Translations under genes and position numbers: made by a program
Assembly: GCA_023384095.1 (NCBI GenBank)
Contig: JAHDXT010000002.1
Location: forward strand, 124,001-188,000
Reading direction: 5' to 3'
Origin: Hyphomicrobiaceae bacterium
GTDB taxonomy: Bacteria > Pseudomonadota > Alphaproteobacteria > Rhizobiales > Hyphomicrobiaceae
DNA: 64,000 bases
Shown here: positions 53,306 to 62,883 of the stretch, piece by piece
How the letters are laid out: each line of letters opens with the position of its first letter
How positions within the stretch are numbered: position 1 is the first letter of the stretch
Notes under the pieces: generated by a model
Databases searched by the model: none
The model's input: only the letters and a program-made list of their open reading frames with translations
What the model was told of the DNA's origin: nothing

Positions 53306-54010
53306 TCAGCGGCTCGCCCGAGGTGCGCCGAGATGCTCCCCGACCGCCTGCACGACCGCCTTGAACATCCCCGGCGTCAGCTTGCCTGTATTGGTATTGT
53401 ATCGCGAGCAGTGATAGCTGTCGAACAGGGTGAGACCCGGCCGGATGGCGTGGCGCGCGCCGTGCGCGAACGGATGGGCGCTTCTCCTGGCGCCCATCGC
53501 GGCAAGAAAGCTGTCGTGGGCGATGCGGCCGAGAGCGAGCACCGCCGCCATCTCGTCCAGCATCTCCATTCGCGCACGCAGGAACCGGCGGCAGGTGGCA
53601 ACCTCCTCGGGTGTCGGCTTGTTCTGCGGCGGAACGCACCTGACCGCATTGGTGATCATGCAGCCGGCGAGCGCCAGCCCATCGCCTGGATCGGCGCCAT
53701 AGGTGCCGCTCGCGAATCCGCACTCGATGAGCGTGCGATAGAGGAGGTCGCCGGCGAAGTCGCCGGTGAACGGCCGCCCGGTCCTGTTTGCGCCGCGCAG
53801 CCCCGGCGCCAGGCCGACGATCAGCAGCCGGGCGGCGGGATGCCCGAAGGAGTGCACCGGGGCATTGTGCCAGGATGGCTCGGCGGCGCGATTGGCGGCG
53901 CGGAAGGCGGCCAGCCGCGGGCAAAGAGGACAGTCGCGGCCCGGCTCGGCGTGAGCGGTGTCATCCGCAGCCGAGCACGCTCCCGCCAACCTGCCCGAAA
54001 GCTCGCCCAC
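53306..54010 (-). CDS. Uracil-DNA glycosylase, family 5 (UdgB type)
   Basis: The 234-residue protein has the family-5 motifs: GLAPGLRGANRTGRPFTGD as motif A and YHCSRYNTNTGKLT in place of the HPSxxN loop. CPLCPRL near residue 27 and two further cysteines fit a [4Fe-4S] cluster. Family-5 enzymes remove uracil and also hypoxanthine and other deaminated bases, and lack the polar catalytic residue of family 1. The start is a GTG. It lies 15 nt after the NYN-domain gene. Confidence 0.87.
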   Translation of the reverse strand: MGELSGRLAGACSAADDTAHAEPGRDCPLCPRLAAFRAANRAAEPSWHNAPVHSFGHPAARLLIVGLAPGLRGANRTGRPFTGDFAGDLLYRTLIECGFASGTYGADPGDGLALAGCMITNAVRCVPPQNKPTPEEVATCRRFLRARMEMLDEMAAVLALGRIAHDSFLAAMGARRSAHPFAHGARHAIRPGLTLFDSYHCSRYNTNTGKLTPGMFKAVVQAVGEHLGAPRASR

Positions 54011-54025
54011 GAGCCCGATCTGGCC

Positions 54026-54670
54026 TCAGACTTCCTCCGACAGATCGTCCTGCTCCTGGAAGGGAACCGGCTCGCCTGCGGGCCGCTGGTAGGCGTCCCG
54101 CCGCGCCGCAAATGTGCGGTCGTTGCGAACCGGGCGCGTGGCGGGGTCGCGGCAGATGAACTGCTCCAGGTCGGCGAGGTCGATGAACTGATCCGACTGC
54201 CGTCTCAGCTCGTCGGCGACCATCGGCGGCTGCGTCTGCAGGGTCGAGACGACACTCACCCGCCGGCCTTCCTGCTGCAGCGCCCCGACCAGTGACTTGA
54301 AGTCGCCGTCGCCCGAGAACAGGACCACGTGATCGATGCTCCGGGACAGCCGCATGGCGTCCACGGTGAGCTCGATGTCCATGTTGCCCTTGATCTTGCG
54401 GCGGCCCATGGAGTCGGTGAACTCCTTGGTCGGCTTCGTCACCATCGTGTACCCGTTGTAGTCCAGCCAGTCGATCAGCGGCCGAATCGACGAATACTCC
54501 TGGTCCTCGGCCAAGGCCGTGTAGTAGAGCGCCCGGATGAGCTGGCCCTTCTGCCGGAACAGCACCAGCAGGCGTTTGTAATCGATGTCAAAGCCCAAAG
54601 CCTTGGCAGTCGCGTACAAGTTGGCGCCGTCGATGAACAGCGCGACTTTCTCGTTCGGATAAAAATGCAT
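54026..54670 (-). CDS. NYN domain protein (LabA/DUF88 family, PIN-like)
   Basis: This 214-residue protein has the NYN/PIN-like nuclease layout: KVALFIDGANLYATAK near residue 8 with the first acidic residue, KGNMDIELTVDAMRL in the middle and VVLFSGDGDFKSLVGAL with the acidic pair. The family is predicted to be an RNase and includes LabA of cyanobacteria. The last 45 residues, rich in Arg, Pro and Glu, are likely disordered. It is divergent from folK. Confidence 0.9.
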   Translation of the reverse strand: MHFYPNEKVALFIDGANLYATAKALGFDIDYKRLLVLFRQKGQLIRALYYTALAEDQEYSSIRPLIDWLDYNGYTMVTKPTKEFTDSMGRRKIKGNMDIELTVDAMRLSRSIDHVVLFSGDGDFKSLVGALQQEGRRVSVVSTLQTQPPMVADELRRQSDQFIDLADLEQFICRDPATRPVRNDRTFAARRDAYQRPAGEPVPFQEQDDLSEEV

Positions 54671-54878
54671 TTTTCACCTCGGGAGGAGTGCTGAGGTTGT
54701 CTCCCCGCTTGACTTCCGACTCAACCTTGATAGCCGAAACGCTATTTCAGATAACTTACCTGTCCCAGCCGCGTCAAACAGCCGATCTGCGCAACTCTTG
54801 GTCAGAAATGGGGCTTTTTGATAGAGCCTCGTTGCGCAACTCTAGAATTCTGCCCGACAGATTAATCTGGGAGCCGTC

Positions 54879-55433
54879 ATGAGCGCAGTGCTGATCTCGC
54901 TCGGCGCAAACCTCCCAGGGGCCTGGGGCGATCCGATTCGAACGCTCCGCCAAGCGATAGCCGAGCTGCAAACGCGCCACGTCGCCGTCGAGCACGCATC
55001 CGCTCTCTACGAGACCGAGCCCCTCGGCGGCAGGCGGCAGTCACATTACCTGAACGCCGTTGTCTTGGCAAAAGTCAATGTTGCCCCTGCGGCCCTGCTG
55101 CGCACTCTCAAGCAACTCGAGAGGCGCGCCGGCCGCCGCCTCGGCACGCACTGGGGCCCGCGGCCGCTCGACCTGGATATCGTCGACTTCGGCGGACGGC
55201 GGTACGGCTGGCCCGCCGGCGTGCGGCACCGCGGCCGTCTCGTCCTGCCACATCCCGAGGCGCATCGGCGGGCATTCGTGCTGATCCCACTACTGGACGT
55301 TGCGCCGGATTGGCGGCATCCGGTGCTGGGGGTGTCGGCGGCTGCGCTGCTGGCACGGCTCCGCTCACAACGTCGCGGGGTGCGGCGAGTTCTTGATTCT
55401 GGATGGATTTTGTGCGATGAGGCGGGTTCCTGA
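54879..55433 (+). CDS. folK: 2-amino-4-hydroxy-6-hydroxymethyldihydropteridine pyrophosphokinase
   Basis: The 184-residue folate-pathway kinase has VLISLGANLPGAWGDPI at the start, YETEPLGGRRQSHYLNAVV, THWGPRPLDLDIVDFG with the catalytic Asp pair and LVLPHPEAHRRAFVLIPL. It transfers pyrophosphate from ATP to the pterin. Here it stands alone, without folP or folB, upstream of rpoZ, as in other Rhizobiales. Confidence 0.95.
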   Translation: MSAVLISLGANLPGAWGDPIRTLRQAIAELQTRHVAVEHASALYETEPLGGRRQSHYLNAVVLAKVNVAPAALLRTLKQLERRAGRRLGTHWGPRPLDLDIVDFGGRRYGWPAGVRHRGRLVLPHPEAHRRAFVLIPLLDVAPDWRHPVLGVSAAALLARLRSQRRGVRRVLDSGWILCDEAGS

Positions 55434-55497
55434 GGCCAGCAGGTCGGGTCGGGCGGTCGAGTCTCGGCTTAGGGTTGCTCATTGGTGAGGGCAGAGA

Positions 55498-55926
55498 ATG
55501 GCTCGTGTCACCGTCGAAGATTGCGTCGACAAGGTTCCCAACCGGTTCGAGCTCGTTCTGTTGGCCGCTCATCGCTCCCGCGCGATCGCCAACGGCAGCC
55601 CGATGACCGTCGAGCAGGAGAACGACAAGAACCCGGTCGTGGCGCTGCGCGAGATCGGCGACAAGACCATCCCGCCGGGCGACCTGCGCGAGGCGCTGAT
55701 CCACTCGATCCAGAAGAACGTCGAGGTGGACGAGCCCGAAGCCGCCGGCGCGCCGGTGCTCGCGCCCGAGCGGCGCAGCCCGCTGCTTGGCCGTGACGAC
55801 CAGGCCAGCGATACCGTGGTCGATGTCCTCACCGAGGAGCAGCTCCTCCGCGGCATGGAGAGCCTGACGCCGACCGAGCCTTCGGCCGCGATCGGCGGTA
55901 ACGGCGGGGGCCGCAACGGACGCTGA
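55498..55926 (+). CDS. rpoZ: RNA polymerase omega subunit
   Basis: This 142-residue protein starts with [20 protein letters not shown] and [10 protein letters not shown], the conserved RpoZ core, followed by [14 protein letters not shown]. The remaining 70 residues form the longer acidic and glycine-rich tail usual in alphaproteobacteria. It aids RNA polymerase assembly and ppGpp sensing, and is placed next to rsh as in many bacteria. Confidence 0.97.
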   Translation: MARVTVEDCVDKVPNRFELVLLAAHRSRAIANGSPMTVEQENDKNPVVALREIGDKTIPPGDLREALIHSIQKNVEVDEPEAAGAPVLAPERRSPLLGRDDQASDTVVDVLTEEQLLRGMESLTPTEPSAAIGGNGGGRNGR

Positions 55927-56019
55927 GGCCGCGTCATCAGCGGATCGCCGCCGCACGGGGTCGCGGCGGCGTTCCCTCGCCGGCGCCGAGATGCGTGCTC
56001 CCGTGGAGAGGCGCAGGCC

Positions 56020-58269
56020 ATGATGCGCCAGTACGAGCTAGTCGAGCGGGTGCTCGACTACGATACCAAGGCGGACGAGGCGCTCCTCAACCGCGCCTAT
56101 GTCTACGCCATGAAGGCGCACAGCAACCAGAAGCGCGCCTCCGGCGACCCCTACTTCTCGCATCCGCTCGAGGTGGCCGCCATCCTCACCGAGCTGAAGC
56201 TCGACGATGCGACGATCGCCACGGCCCTCCTGCACGACGTGATCGAGGATACCGAGGCCACGCGCGCCGAGATCGACCAGCTCTTCGGGCCGGAGATCGG
56301 CGCCCTGGTCGACGGCCTCACCAAGATCAAGCGCCTCGACCTCGTTTCCAAGCGTGCCGAGCAGGCGGAGAACTTCCGCAAGCTGTTGATCGCGATCTCG
56401 AGCGACATCCGGGTCCTGCTCGTCAAGCTGGCGGACCGGCTGCACAACATGCGCACGCTCGAGCACGTCGATCCCGACGCGCGGGCGCGCATCTCGCAGG
56501 AGACGCTCGACATCTACGCGCCGCTGGCGGGTCGCATGGGCATGCAGCATCTGCGCGAGGAGCTGGAGGACTACGGCTTCCGCTGGCTGCATCCGGAGGC
56601 GTACCAGACGGTGATGGCCAGGCTCGCCCAGCTCCGCGAGCGCAACCGGGGGATCGTCGACGAGATCCAGGCCGCGCTGCGCAACAAGCTCGCCGAGGTG
56701 AATATCCTCAGCGAAGTCTCGGGCCGGGAGAAGAAGCCCTACGCCATCTGGCGCAAGATGCAGAACAAGCAGATCTCGCTCGAGCAGCTCTCGGACATCT
56801 ACGGCTTCCGCGTCCTTCTCGACAGCGTCGAGAGCTGCTACCGGGTGCTGGGCGTGGTTCATACCACGTGGAGCACCGTCCCTGGCCGCTTCAAGGACTA
56901 CATCTCGACGCCCAAGCAGAACGGCTACCGGTCGATCCACACGACGATCGTCGGGCCGCGGCACCAGCGCGTCGAGCTGCAGCTTCGGACCCGCGAGATG
57001 CACAGGATCGCCGAGTACGGCGTCGCCGCGCACGCGCTCTACAAGGACATCGGCAGCGGCAGCGGCAGCGGCAACGGCTCCGCGAGGGCGACCTATGAGA
57101 AGGACAGCGGCCCCTACATGTGGCTGCGGCGCCTCGTGGAGACGCTGCTGGAGGGCAACAACCCGGAAGAGTTCCTCGAGCACACCAAGCTCGAGCTTTT
57201 TCACGACCAGGTGTTCTGTTTCTCGCCCAAGGGCCGCCTGATCGCGCTGCCGCGCGGTGCGACGCCGATCGACTTCGCGTACGCAGTGCATACCGATGTC
57301 GGCAACTCCACGGTCGGCGCGCTGATCAACGGACGTCAGATGCCGCTCTCCACCATCCTGCGCAACGGCGACGAGGTGCATGTCCTGACCGCCAGCGGCC
57401 AGACCCCCCCCGCCGCGTGGGAACGGCTGGCTGTGACGGGCCGGGCGCGCTCGGCCATCCGTCGCGCATCGCGGGATGCTCTGCGGCGGCAGTACTCCGA
57501 GCTCGGCCGCCGGCTGCTCATTGCGCGGTTCGAGAAGGCGGGCGTCGAGTACAGCGACGAGAAGCTGAAGAAAGCCCTGCCGCGGCTCGGACAGCGTACC
57601 GTCGAGGACGCTCTGGCGGCAGTCGGCCGCAGCGAGCTGCAGATCGTCGATGCCCTGCGCGCGGTGGCGCCGGAAGCCGCCAGTCCGGAAGACCGCGCCG
57701 CTCCCTACAGGCCGAAGAACCGCCATAGCCATGCGCACAGCCAGGAGGGGTGGTTCAACCTGACCAAGGTGATGGGCCTCAAGTTCCGGCTCGCCGGCAA
57801 TTCGGCAGATGCCGCCGTGAGGCCGGGGGGGCTGCCGATCCGCGGCATGCGCAACGACGTGCCGGTCAGCTTCGAGGAGGGCGGCGCGGTGCCCGGAGAC
57901 CGCGTCGTCGGCGTCCTTGTTCCGGGCGAGGGCATCCGGATATTCCAGATCCATTCACCGCGGCTGAGGGACTTCGAGAAGGAGAGCTGGATCGACGTCA
58001 CCTGGGACATCGCTCCGGAGCGGCCCGAGCGCTTCCCCGCCAGGCTGAGGGTGACGGCGATCAACGAGCCGGGCTCGCTGGCCCAGATCGCACAGGTCAT
58101 CGGCGAGGCCGACGGCAACATCGACAACCTGCGCATGATGCGCCGCGCCTCCGACTTCACCGAGATGCTGCTCGAGGTGGAGGTCTGGGATCTCGAGCAC
58201 CTGAACCGCATCATTGCCGGCTTGCGATCGAAGCCGGTCGTGGGCAATGTTGAGCGCTCGTTCGACTGA
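56020..58269 (+). CDS. rsh: Bifunctional (p)ppGpp synthetase/hydrolase (Rsh, RelA/SpoT family)
   Basis: The 749-residue protein has an intact HD hydrolase domain (His48, HD at 72-73, ED at 76-77), a synthetase domain (KKPYAIWRKMQNKQ, GYRSIHTTIVG), a TGS domain near 395-455 and a C-terminal ACT domain from about 670. Both activities should be present, as in the single Rsh of most alphaproteobacteria. Near residue 345 a glycine-serine stretch (GSGSGSGNGS), encoded by a repeated hexamer at about 57052-57075, lies close to the end of the synthetase domain. RBS GTGGAGAGG precedes the ATG. Confidence 0.96.
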   Translation: MMRQYELVERVLDYDTKADEALLNRAYVYAMKAHSNQKRASGDPYFSHPLEVAAILTELKLDDATIATALLHDVIEDTEATRAEIDQLFGPEIGALVDGLTKIKRLDLVSKRAEQAENFRKLLIAISSDIRVLLVKLADRLHNMRTLEHVDPDARARISQETLDIYAPLAGRMGMQHLREELEDYGFRWLHPEAYQTVMARLAQLRERNRGIVDEIQAALRNKLAEVNILSEVSGREKKPYAIWRKMQNKQISLEQLSDIYGFRVLLDSVESCYRVLGVVHTTWSTVPGRFKDYISTPKQNGYRSIHTTIVGPRHQRVELQLRTREMHRIAEYGVAAHALYKDIGSGSGSGNGSARATYEKDSGPYMWLRRLVETLLEGNNPEEFLEHTKLELFHDQVFCFSPKGRLIALPRGATPIDFAYAVHTDVGNSTVGALINGRQMPLSTILRNGDEVHVLTASGQTPPAAWERLAVTGRARSAIRRASRDALRRQYSELGRRLLIARFEKAGVEYSDEKLKKALPRLGQRTVEDALAAVGRSELQIVDALRAVAPEAASPEDRAAPYRPKNRHSHAHSQEGWFNLTKVMGLKFRLAGNSADAAVRPGGLPIRGMRNDVPVSFEEGGAVPGDRVVGVLVPGEGIRIFQIHSPRLRDFEKESWIDVTWDIAPERPERFPARLRVTAINEPGSLAQIAQVIGEADGNIDNLRMMRRASDFTEMLLEVEVWDLEHLNRIIAGLRSKPVVGNVERSFD

Positions 58270-58364
58270 GGGCAGGGCCGGCCGGGCCGCCGCGGCCAGC
58301 ACGCGACGGCCGCAGGGCGGAGGGGAATGCACTGCGAGGTCACCCTAGGAGGCAAGACGATCCC

Positions 58365-59147
58365 ATGGTCCCGAATCTGGACGCTCCATTTCAGCGACTG
58401 GGCGTCAACATCGATCATGTCGCCACCATCCGCAATGCGCGCGGCGGGCGGCATCCCGATCCCTTGCGCGCCGCGCATCTGGCGGTCGAGGCTGGCGCCG
58501 ACGGGATCACGGCCCACCTCAGGGAGGACCGCCGCCACATCTCGGATACGGACATCGCGCGGCTGAAGGCGGAGCTGACGCGGCCGCTCAACCTGGAGAT
58601 GGCGGCGACGGAGGAGATGCTGGCCATCGCCCTGCGCCACCTGCCGAACGCCTGCTGCCTCGTCCCGGAGCGGCGCGAGGAGCGCACCACCGAGGGCGGG
58701 CTCGACGTGGCCGGCGGCCGCGATCGGCTGGCCGGGTATGCGGTGCGTCTCAAGGAGGCCGGCATCCGGGTATCGCTCTTCGTGGAGCCCGACGAGCGCC
58801 AGATCGAGGCCGCCGTCGGAATCGGAGCCGATATCGTCGAGCTGCATACCGGCTGCTACTGCGAGAGGGCGCTCGAGGAGGACGCCAACGGGCTGGCCGG
58901 CGAGATGGAACGGCTGCGCCGAGCCGCCCGCGCCGCCGCGGATTCGGGGCTCGAGGTCCATGCCGGGCACGGGCTGACCTACAATACGGTGGCGCCGGTC
59001 GCCCGCATCCCGCAGGTGGTCGAGCTCAACATCGGCCATTTCCTGATCGGTGAAGCCATCTTCGGCGGTCTTCACTCGGCCGTGCGCCGCATGCGCGCAC
59101 TGATGGACGAAGCGCGCTCAAGCGTCACAGGCCGCAGGAGCGCCTGA
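58365..59147 (+). CDS. pdxJ: Pyridoxine 5'-phosphate synthase
   Basis: This 260-residue TIM-barrel enzyme has LGVNIDHVATIRNARGG near residue 12, HLREDRRHI, NLEMAATEEM, HTGCYCE, HAGHGLTYNTV and ELNIGHFLIGEAIFGG. It condenses 3-amino-2-oxopropyl phosphate with deoxyxylulose 5-phosphate to form PNP. TAGGAGG precedes the ATG at good spacing. It lies 6 nt before acpS, the classical pdxJ-acpS pair. Confidence 0.97.
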   Translation: MVPNLDAPFQRLGVNIDHVATIRNARGGRHPDPLRAAHLAVEAGADGITAHLREDRRHISDTDIARLKAELTRPLNLEMAATEEMLAIALRHLPNACCLVPERREERTTEGGLDVAGGRDRLAGYAVRLKEAGIRVSLFVEPDERQIEAAVGIGADIVELHTGCYCERALEEDANGLAGEMERLRRAARAAADSGLEVHAGHGLTYNTVAPVARIPQVVELNIGHFLIGEAIFGGLHSAVRRMRALMDEARSSVTGRRSA

Positions 59148-59153
59148 GACCCT

Positions 59154-59567
59154 ATGATTCTCGGGCTGGGAAACGACATTATCGACATCCAGCGCATCGA
59201 GCGTACGATCGCGCGGTTCGGGGACCGTTTCCTCGATCGCGTCTTCACCGAGGTAGAGCGGAAGAAGTCCGACCGGCGCAGCGAGCGGGCGGCGTCCTAT
59301 GCCAAGCGCTTCGCAGCGAAGGAGGCCTGCGCGAAAGCGCTCGGAACCGGATTGCGGCGGGGGGTGTTCTGGCGGGACATGGGCGTCATCAATCTGCCGT
59401 CGGGCCGTCCGACGCTGGTGCTCACGGGTGGCGCGGCGCTGCAGCTCGATCGGATCACGCCGGCCGGCCACGCAGCCAGGATCGACCTGAGCCTGACCGA
59501 TGATTACCCCATGGCTCAGGCAATCGTGATCATTTCGGGCGTACCGCTCGACAACAGTGCGCGTTGA
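59154..59567 (+). CDS. acpS: Holo-[acyl-carrier-protein] synthase
   Basis: The 137-residue enzyme carries [15 protein letters not shown] at the start with the metal-binding Asp, FTEVERKK and [15 protein letters not shown] with the catalytic Glu-Lys region. It attaches 4'-phosphopantetheine from CoA to acyl carrier protein. It sits between pdxJ and lepB in the conserved order. Confidence 0.96.
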   Translation: MILGLGNDIIDIQRIERTIARFGDRFLDRVFTEVERKKSDRRSERAASYAKRFAAKEACAKALGTGLRRGVFWRDMGVINLPSGRPTLVLTGGAALQLDRITPAGHAARIDLSLTDDYPMAQAIVIISGVPLDNSAR

Positions 59568-59685
59568 GAGCGACAGCATCGCTTCCTGCCCGTTTGCGTG
59601 GCCGGATCGGAAGGGCTATAGCGGGCCGGGACTTGGGCAGGCGGCGCGCTCGGGTTTGCGGGGCCGCGCCGTCGAGGAGCACGAG

Positions 59686-60456
59686 ATGAGCTTGAATACC
59701 GACACCGGCAAGAAGCGTGAGAGCGGCTGGTGGGAAACCGTCAAGATCGTGATTCAGGCCTTGGCGCTCGCCATGGTCGTCCGCGTGTTCTTCTATCAGC
59801 CCTTCAACATCCCTTCCGGCTCGATGAAGTCGACGCTGCTGGTCGGCGATTACCTGTTCGTCTCCAAGCTGTCCTACGGCTACAGCCGCTACTCGTTTCC
59901 ATTCGGACCCAACCTGTTTCAGGGCCGCATCGTCGCCGGCACGCCGGAGCGGGGCGATGTCGCGGTGTTCAAGCTGCCGCGCGACAACTCGACCGACTAC
60001 ATCAAGCGGGTGATCGGGCTGCCGGGTGACGAGGTGCAGATGCGCAGCGGCGTGCTCTACATCAACGGCCAGGCGGTTCCCAAGCGCCGCGTCGGCGATT
60101 TCGTGACGCGCGAGGACGACGGCATCCTGCACCGCATCCCGCAGTACGAGGAAGTGCTGCCCAACGGGGTGAAGTACGCCGTCCTCGATTCCGAGCCCAA
60201 TGGCGCGTTCGACAACACGGGCGTGTTCAGGGTTCCGGCGAACCACTATTTCATGATGGGCGACAATCGCGACAACTCGACCGACAGCCGCGCCCAGTGG
60301 GGGGTCGGCTATGTGCCGTTCGAGAACTTCGTGGGCCGCGCCGAGATCATCTTCTTCTCGGGTGCGTTCGACGACCCCGACGCCTTCCGGCTGTTTGCGC
60401 CATGGCGCTGGCCCTGGGACATCCGCTGGAACCGGTTCTTCACTCTGGTGCGCTGA
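59686..60456 (+). CDS. lepB: Signal peptidase I
   Basis: This 256-residue membrane protease has one N-terminal membrane segment (about 17-37), the catalytic Ser45 in NIPSGSMKSTLLVGDY and Lys107 in TDYIKRVIGLPGDEV, and the box D/E motif FMMGDNRDNSTDSR. I chose the ATG at 59686, with GAGGAG upstream; the frame opens at 59557 but that part overlaps acpS and lacks the family sequence. It removes signal peptides in the periplasm. Confidence 0.96.
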   Translation: MSLNTDTGKKRESGWWETVKIVIQALALAMVVRVFFYQPFNIPSGSMKSTLLVGDYLFVSKLSYGYSRYSFPFGPNLFQGRIVAGTPERGDVAVFKLPRDNSTDYIKRVIGLPGDEVQMRSGVLYINGQAVPKRRVGDFVTREDDGILHRIPQYEEVLPNGVKYAVLDSEPNGAFDNTGVFRVPANHYFMMGDNRDNSTDSRAQWGVGYVPFENFVGRAEIIFFSGAFDDPDAFRLFAPWRWPWDIRWNRFFTLVR

Positions 60457-60462
60457 AGACAC

Positions 60463-61197
60463 GTGCGACGGCCAAGAAAGACGACGGAGCTCGAGAAGCG
60501 TCTGGGCTACACTTTCAAGAGCCGCGAGCTGTTCGACCGCGCGCTGACCCACGCCAGCGTCAGATCGCATCGCGGCATGCGTCACGACAACGAGCGGCTC
60601 GAGTTCATGGGCGATCGCGTGCTCGGCCTCGCCGTGGCGGAGGTGCTGCACGAGGCTCACCCCGAGGCGAACGAAGGGGAGCTCGCCCGCCGCTACAACA
60701 GGCTCGTGCGCGGTGCGGCATGTGCCGCCGTGGCCCGCAATCTCGGCCTCGGCCCCCATCTCATCCTGAGCGACAGCGAGGCCGAGAGCGGCGGGCGCGA
60801 GAAGGAGACGATCCTCGCCGATGCCATGGAGGCGCTGCTGGGAGCCATCTTCGTCGAGGCCGGCTTCGACGTCGTCCGCGAGGTCGTGCGACTGTTGTGG
60901 AGCGCTCAATTCGATGAGCTGCCGCACGTCGTGGCCGACCCGAAGTCCGCCCTGCAGGAGTGGGCGCAGGGTCAGGGCCTGGAGCTGCCGGAGTATACCG
61001 AAATCGCGCGCAGCGGCCCGGATCATGCGCCCCGCTTCGTCACCGAGGTGCGCATCGCCGGACGCAAGCCGGCCCGCGGCGAAGGCGCTTCCAAGCGGCA
61101 GGCCGAGCAGGCCGCCGCCAGCTCCCTGCTGGCGCGCGAGGGCGTACGCATCGACCGCGGCGGAGAGGGCGGCCTGAAGAAGTCGTCACATGGCTGA
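60463..61197 (+). CDS. rnc: Ribonuclease III
   Basis: The 244-residue enzyme has the RNase III signature NERLEFMGDRVLGLAVAE, the acidic site in AMEALLGAIFVEAGFD and a C-terminal double-stranded RNA binding domain (DPKSALQEWAQGQGLELP to the end). It starts at a GTG 6 nt after lepB and overlaps era by 8 nt. It processes rRNA precursors and structured mRNAs. Confidence 0.96.
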   Translation: MRRPRKTTELEKRLGYTFKSRELFDRALTHASVRSHRGMRHDNERLEFMGDRVLGLAVAEVLHEAHPEANEGELARRYNRLVRGAACAAVARNLGLGPHLILSDSEAESGGREKETILADAMEALLGAIFVEAGFDVVREVVRLLWSAQFDELPHVVADPKSALQEWAQGQGLELPEYTEIARSGPDHAPRFVTEVRIAGRKPARGEGASKRQAEQAAASSLLAREGVRIDRGGEGGLKKSSHG

Positions 61198-62122
61198 GCC
61201 AGAGACCACGCCGGACGCCGGGACCGGGACGCGCTGCGGCTTCATCGCCGTGATCGGCGCCCCCAACGCCGGCAAGTCGACCCTCGTCAACACCCTCGTC
61301 GGGGCCAAGGTGACGATCGTCTCGCGCAAGGTGCAGACGACGCGGATCCCCGTGCGCGGCATCGTCGTCGAGGGCCAGAGCCAGCTCGTGTTCCTCGACA
61401 CGCCCGGCATCTTCCGGCCGCGGCGGCGCCTCGACCGCGCGATGGTCGAGGCGGCTTGGGGCGGCGCCCTCGACGCCGACATCGTCATCCTGCTGGTCGA
61501 CGTGCTGAAGGGCCTCGACGAGGACGTCGAGCGCATCCTGGCCCGGCTCGCCGACGCGCGCGGGCCCAAGGTCCTGGTGCTGAACAAGGTCGACCGCCTG
61601 GCCGAGAAGGACAGGCTGCTGGCGCTGACGGCCGAGCTGACGGCGCGCATTCCGTTCGAGCGGGTGTTCATGGTCTCCGCGCTGACCGGCAGCGGGCTCG
61701 CGGAGCTCAAGTCGTGGCTCGCCGCCGCCGCACCGCCAGGGCCATGGCACTTCCCGCCCGACGAGCTCTCCGACCTGCCGGAGCGCAAGCTCGCCGCCGA
61801 GATCACGCGCGAGAAGATCTACGAGCGCCTGCACGAGGAGCTGCCCTACGCGCTGACTGTCGAGACGACGGACTGGAGGACGCACAGGGACGGCTCGGCG
61901 CGCATCGAGCAGACGATCTTCGTCGAGCGAGAAAGCCAACGGAAGATCGTGCTCGGCAAGGGCGGCGCCGTCATCAGGCAGATCTCGATGGAGGCGCGCC
62001 GGGAGCTGGCTGAGCTGCTGGGCCACGAGGTGCATCTGTTCCTGTTCGTCAAGGTGCGGGAAGGCTGGGCCGACGATCCCGAGCGCTATCGCGAGATGGG
62101 GCTCGAGCTCCCCAAGGAGTGA
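61190..62122 (+). CDS. era: GTPase Era
   Basis: This 310-residue GTPase has G1 GAPNAGKST (23-31), G3 FLDTPGIF, G4 NKVDRL and the Era KH domain in the C-terminal 80 residues (ERQSQRKIVLGKGG-like region with IFVERESQRKIVLGKG). It assists 16S rRNA maturation and 30S assembly. It overlaps rnc by 8 nt and precedes recO, a conserved order. Confidence 0.96.
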   Translation: MAEPETTPDAGTGTRCGFIAVIGAPNAGKSTLVNTLVGAKVTIVSRKVQTTRIPVRGIVVEGQSQLVFLDTPGIFRPRRRLDRAMVEAAWGGALDADIVILLVDVLKGLDEDVERILARLADARGPKVLVLNKVDRLAEKDRLLALTAELTARIPFERVFMVSALTGSGLAELKSWLAAAAPPGPWHFPPDELSDLPERKLAAEITREKIYERLHEELPYALTVETTDWRTHRDGSARIEQTIFVERESQRKIVLGKGGAVIRQISMEARRELAELLGHEVHLFLFVKVREGWADDPERYREMGLELPKE

Positions 62123-62154
62123 GGCGCTGGCGCAAGAAGCGCCGGCGAGGTCGC

Positions 62155-62883
62155 ATGAACTGGTCCGATGAAGGCATAGTCCTGGCCGTCAGGCCGCACG
62201 GCGAGACGGCCGCCGTCATCGAGTTGCTGACGCGCTCGCACGGCCGTCATCTGGGCCTCGTGCACGGCGGGCGCGGGCGCCGCCTGCGCCCGGTGCTGCA
62301 GATCGGCAATCATGTCGAGGTCGCCTGGAAGGGACGGCTCGCCGACCAGCTCGGCTATTACTCGGTCGAGCTGCGCAAGGGCTATGCGGCGGCCGCCATG
62401 GAGCATGCTCTGCCACTCGCCGGACTGTCCTCGCTCTGCGCGCTGTCGCGGCTGCTGCCCGAGCGCGACCCGCATCCCGATCTCCACGAGGTCACGCTGT
62501 TCGTCCTCGGCTACCTCGACGAGGAGGGCGTCTGGCCGGCGCTCTATGTGCGATGGGAGCTCGCGCTGCTGGCGGAGCTCGGCTTCGGCCTCGACCTGCG
62601 TGCCTGTGCGGGCACTGGATCGACCGACGACCTCGTCTGGGTCTCGCCCAGGTCGGGCCGAGCGGTTTCGGCTCAGGCAGGGGAGCCCTATCGTGATCGC
62701 CTGCTTCGCTTGCCCGCCTTCCTGATCGGTACACGGCGGATGCCCGTCACCCGGGCCGACATCATCGACGGACTGACGCTGACGGGCTCGTTCCTGACCG
62801 CACGCGTGCTCGCCCCGCGCGATCTGGCCATGCCCGAGGCCCGCCACCGGCTCGTCGCCGCGCTCACCCGCGCCGAGACTTAG
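62155..62883 (+). CDS. recO: DNA repair protein RecO
   Basis: About 242 residues with the RecO OB-fold opening WSDEGIVLAVRPHGETAAVI, then GRHLGLVHGGRGRRLRPVLQ and the helical C-terminal part. It helps load RecA with RecR and RecF. I chose the ATG at 62155, preceded by GCGAGG; the frame opens at 62119 but that extension is arginine-rich and overlaps era. Its TAG stop abuts that of the next gene on the other strand. Confidence 0.95.
   Translation: MNWSDEGIVLAVRPHGETAAVIELLTRSHGRHLGLVHGGRGRRLRPVLQIGNHVEVAWKGRLADQLGYYSVELRKGYAAAAMEHALPLAGLSSLCALSRLLPERDPHPDLHEVTLFVLGYLDEEGVWPALYVRWELALLAELGFGLDLRACAGTGSTDDLVWVSPRSGRAVSAQAGEPYRDRLLRLPAFLIGTRRMPVTRADIIDGLTLTGSFLTARVLAPRDLAMPEARHRLVAALTRAET

Noticed and set aside
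56038-57954. Minus-strand open frame of 638 codons opposite rsh
   Set aside because: No recognisable domain; it lies wholly inside the well-supported rsh gene.
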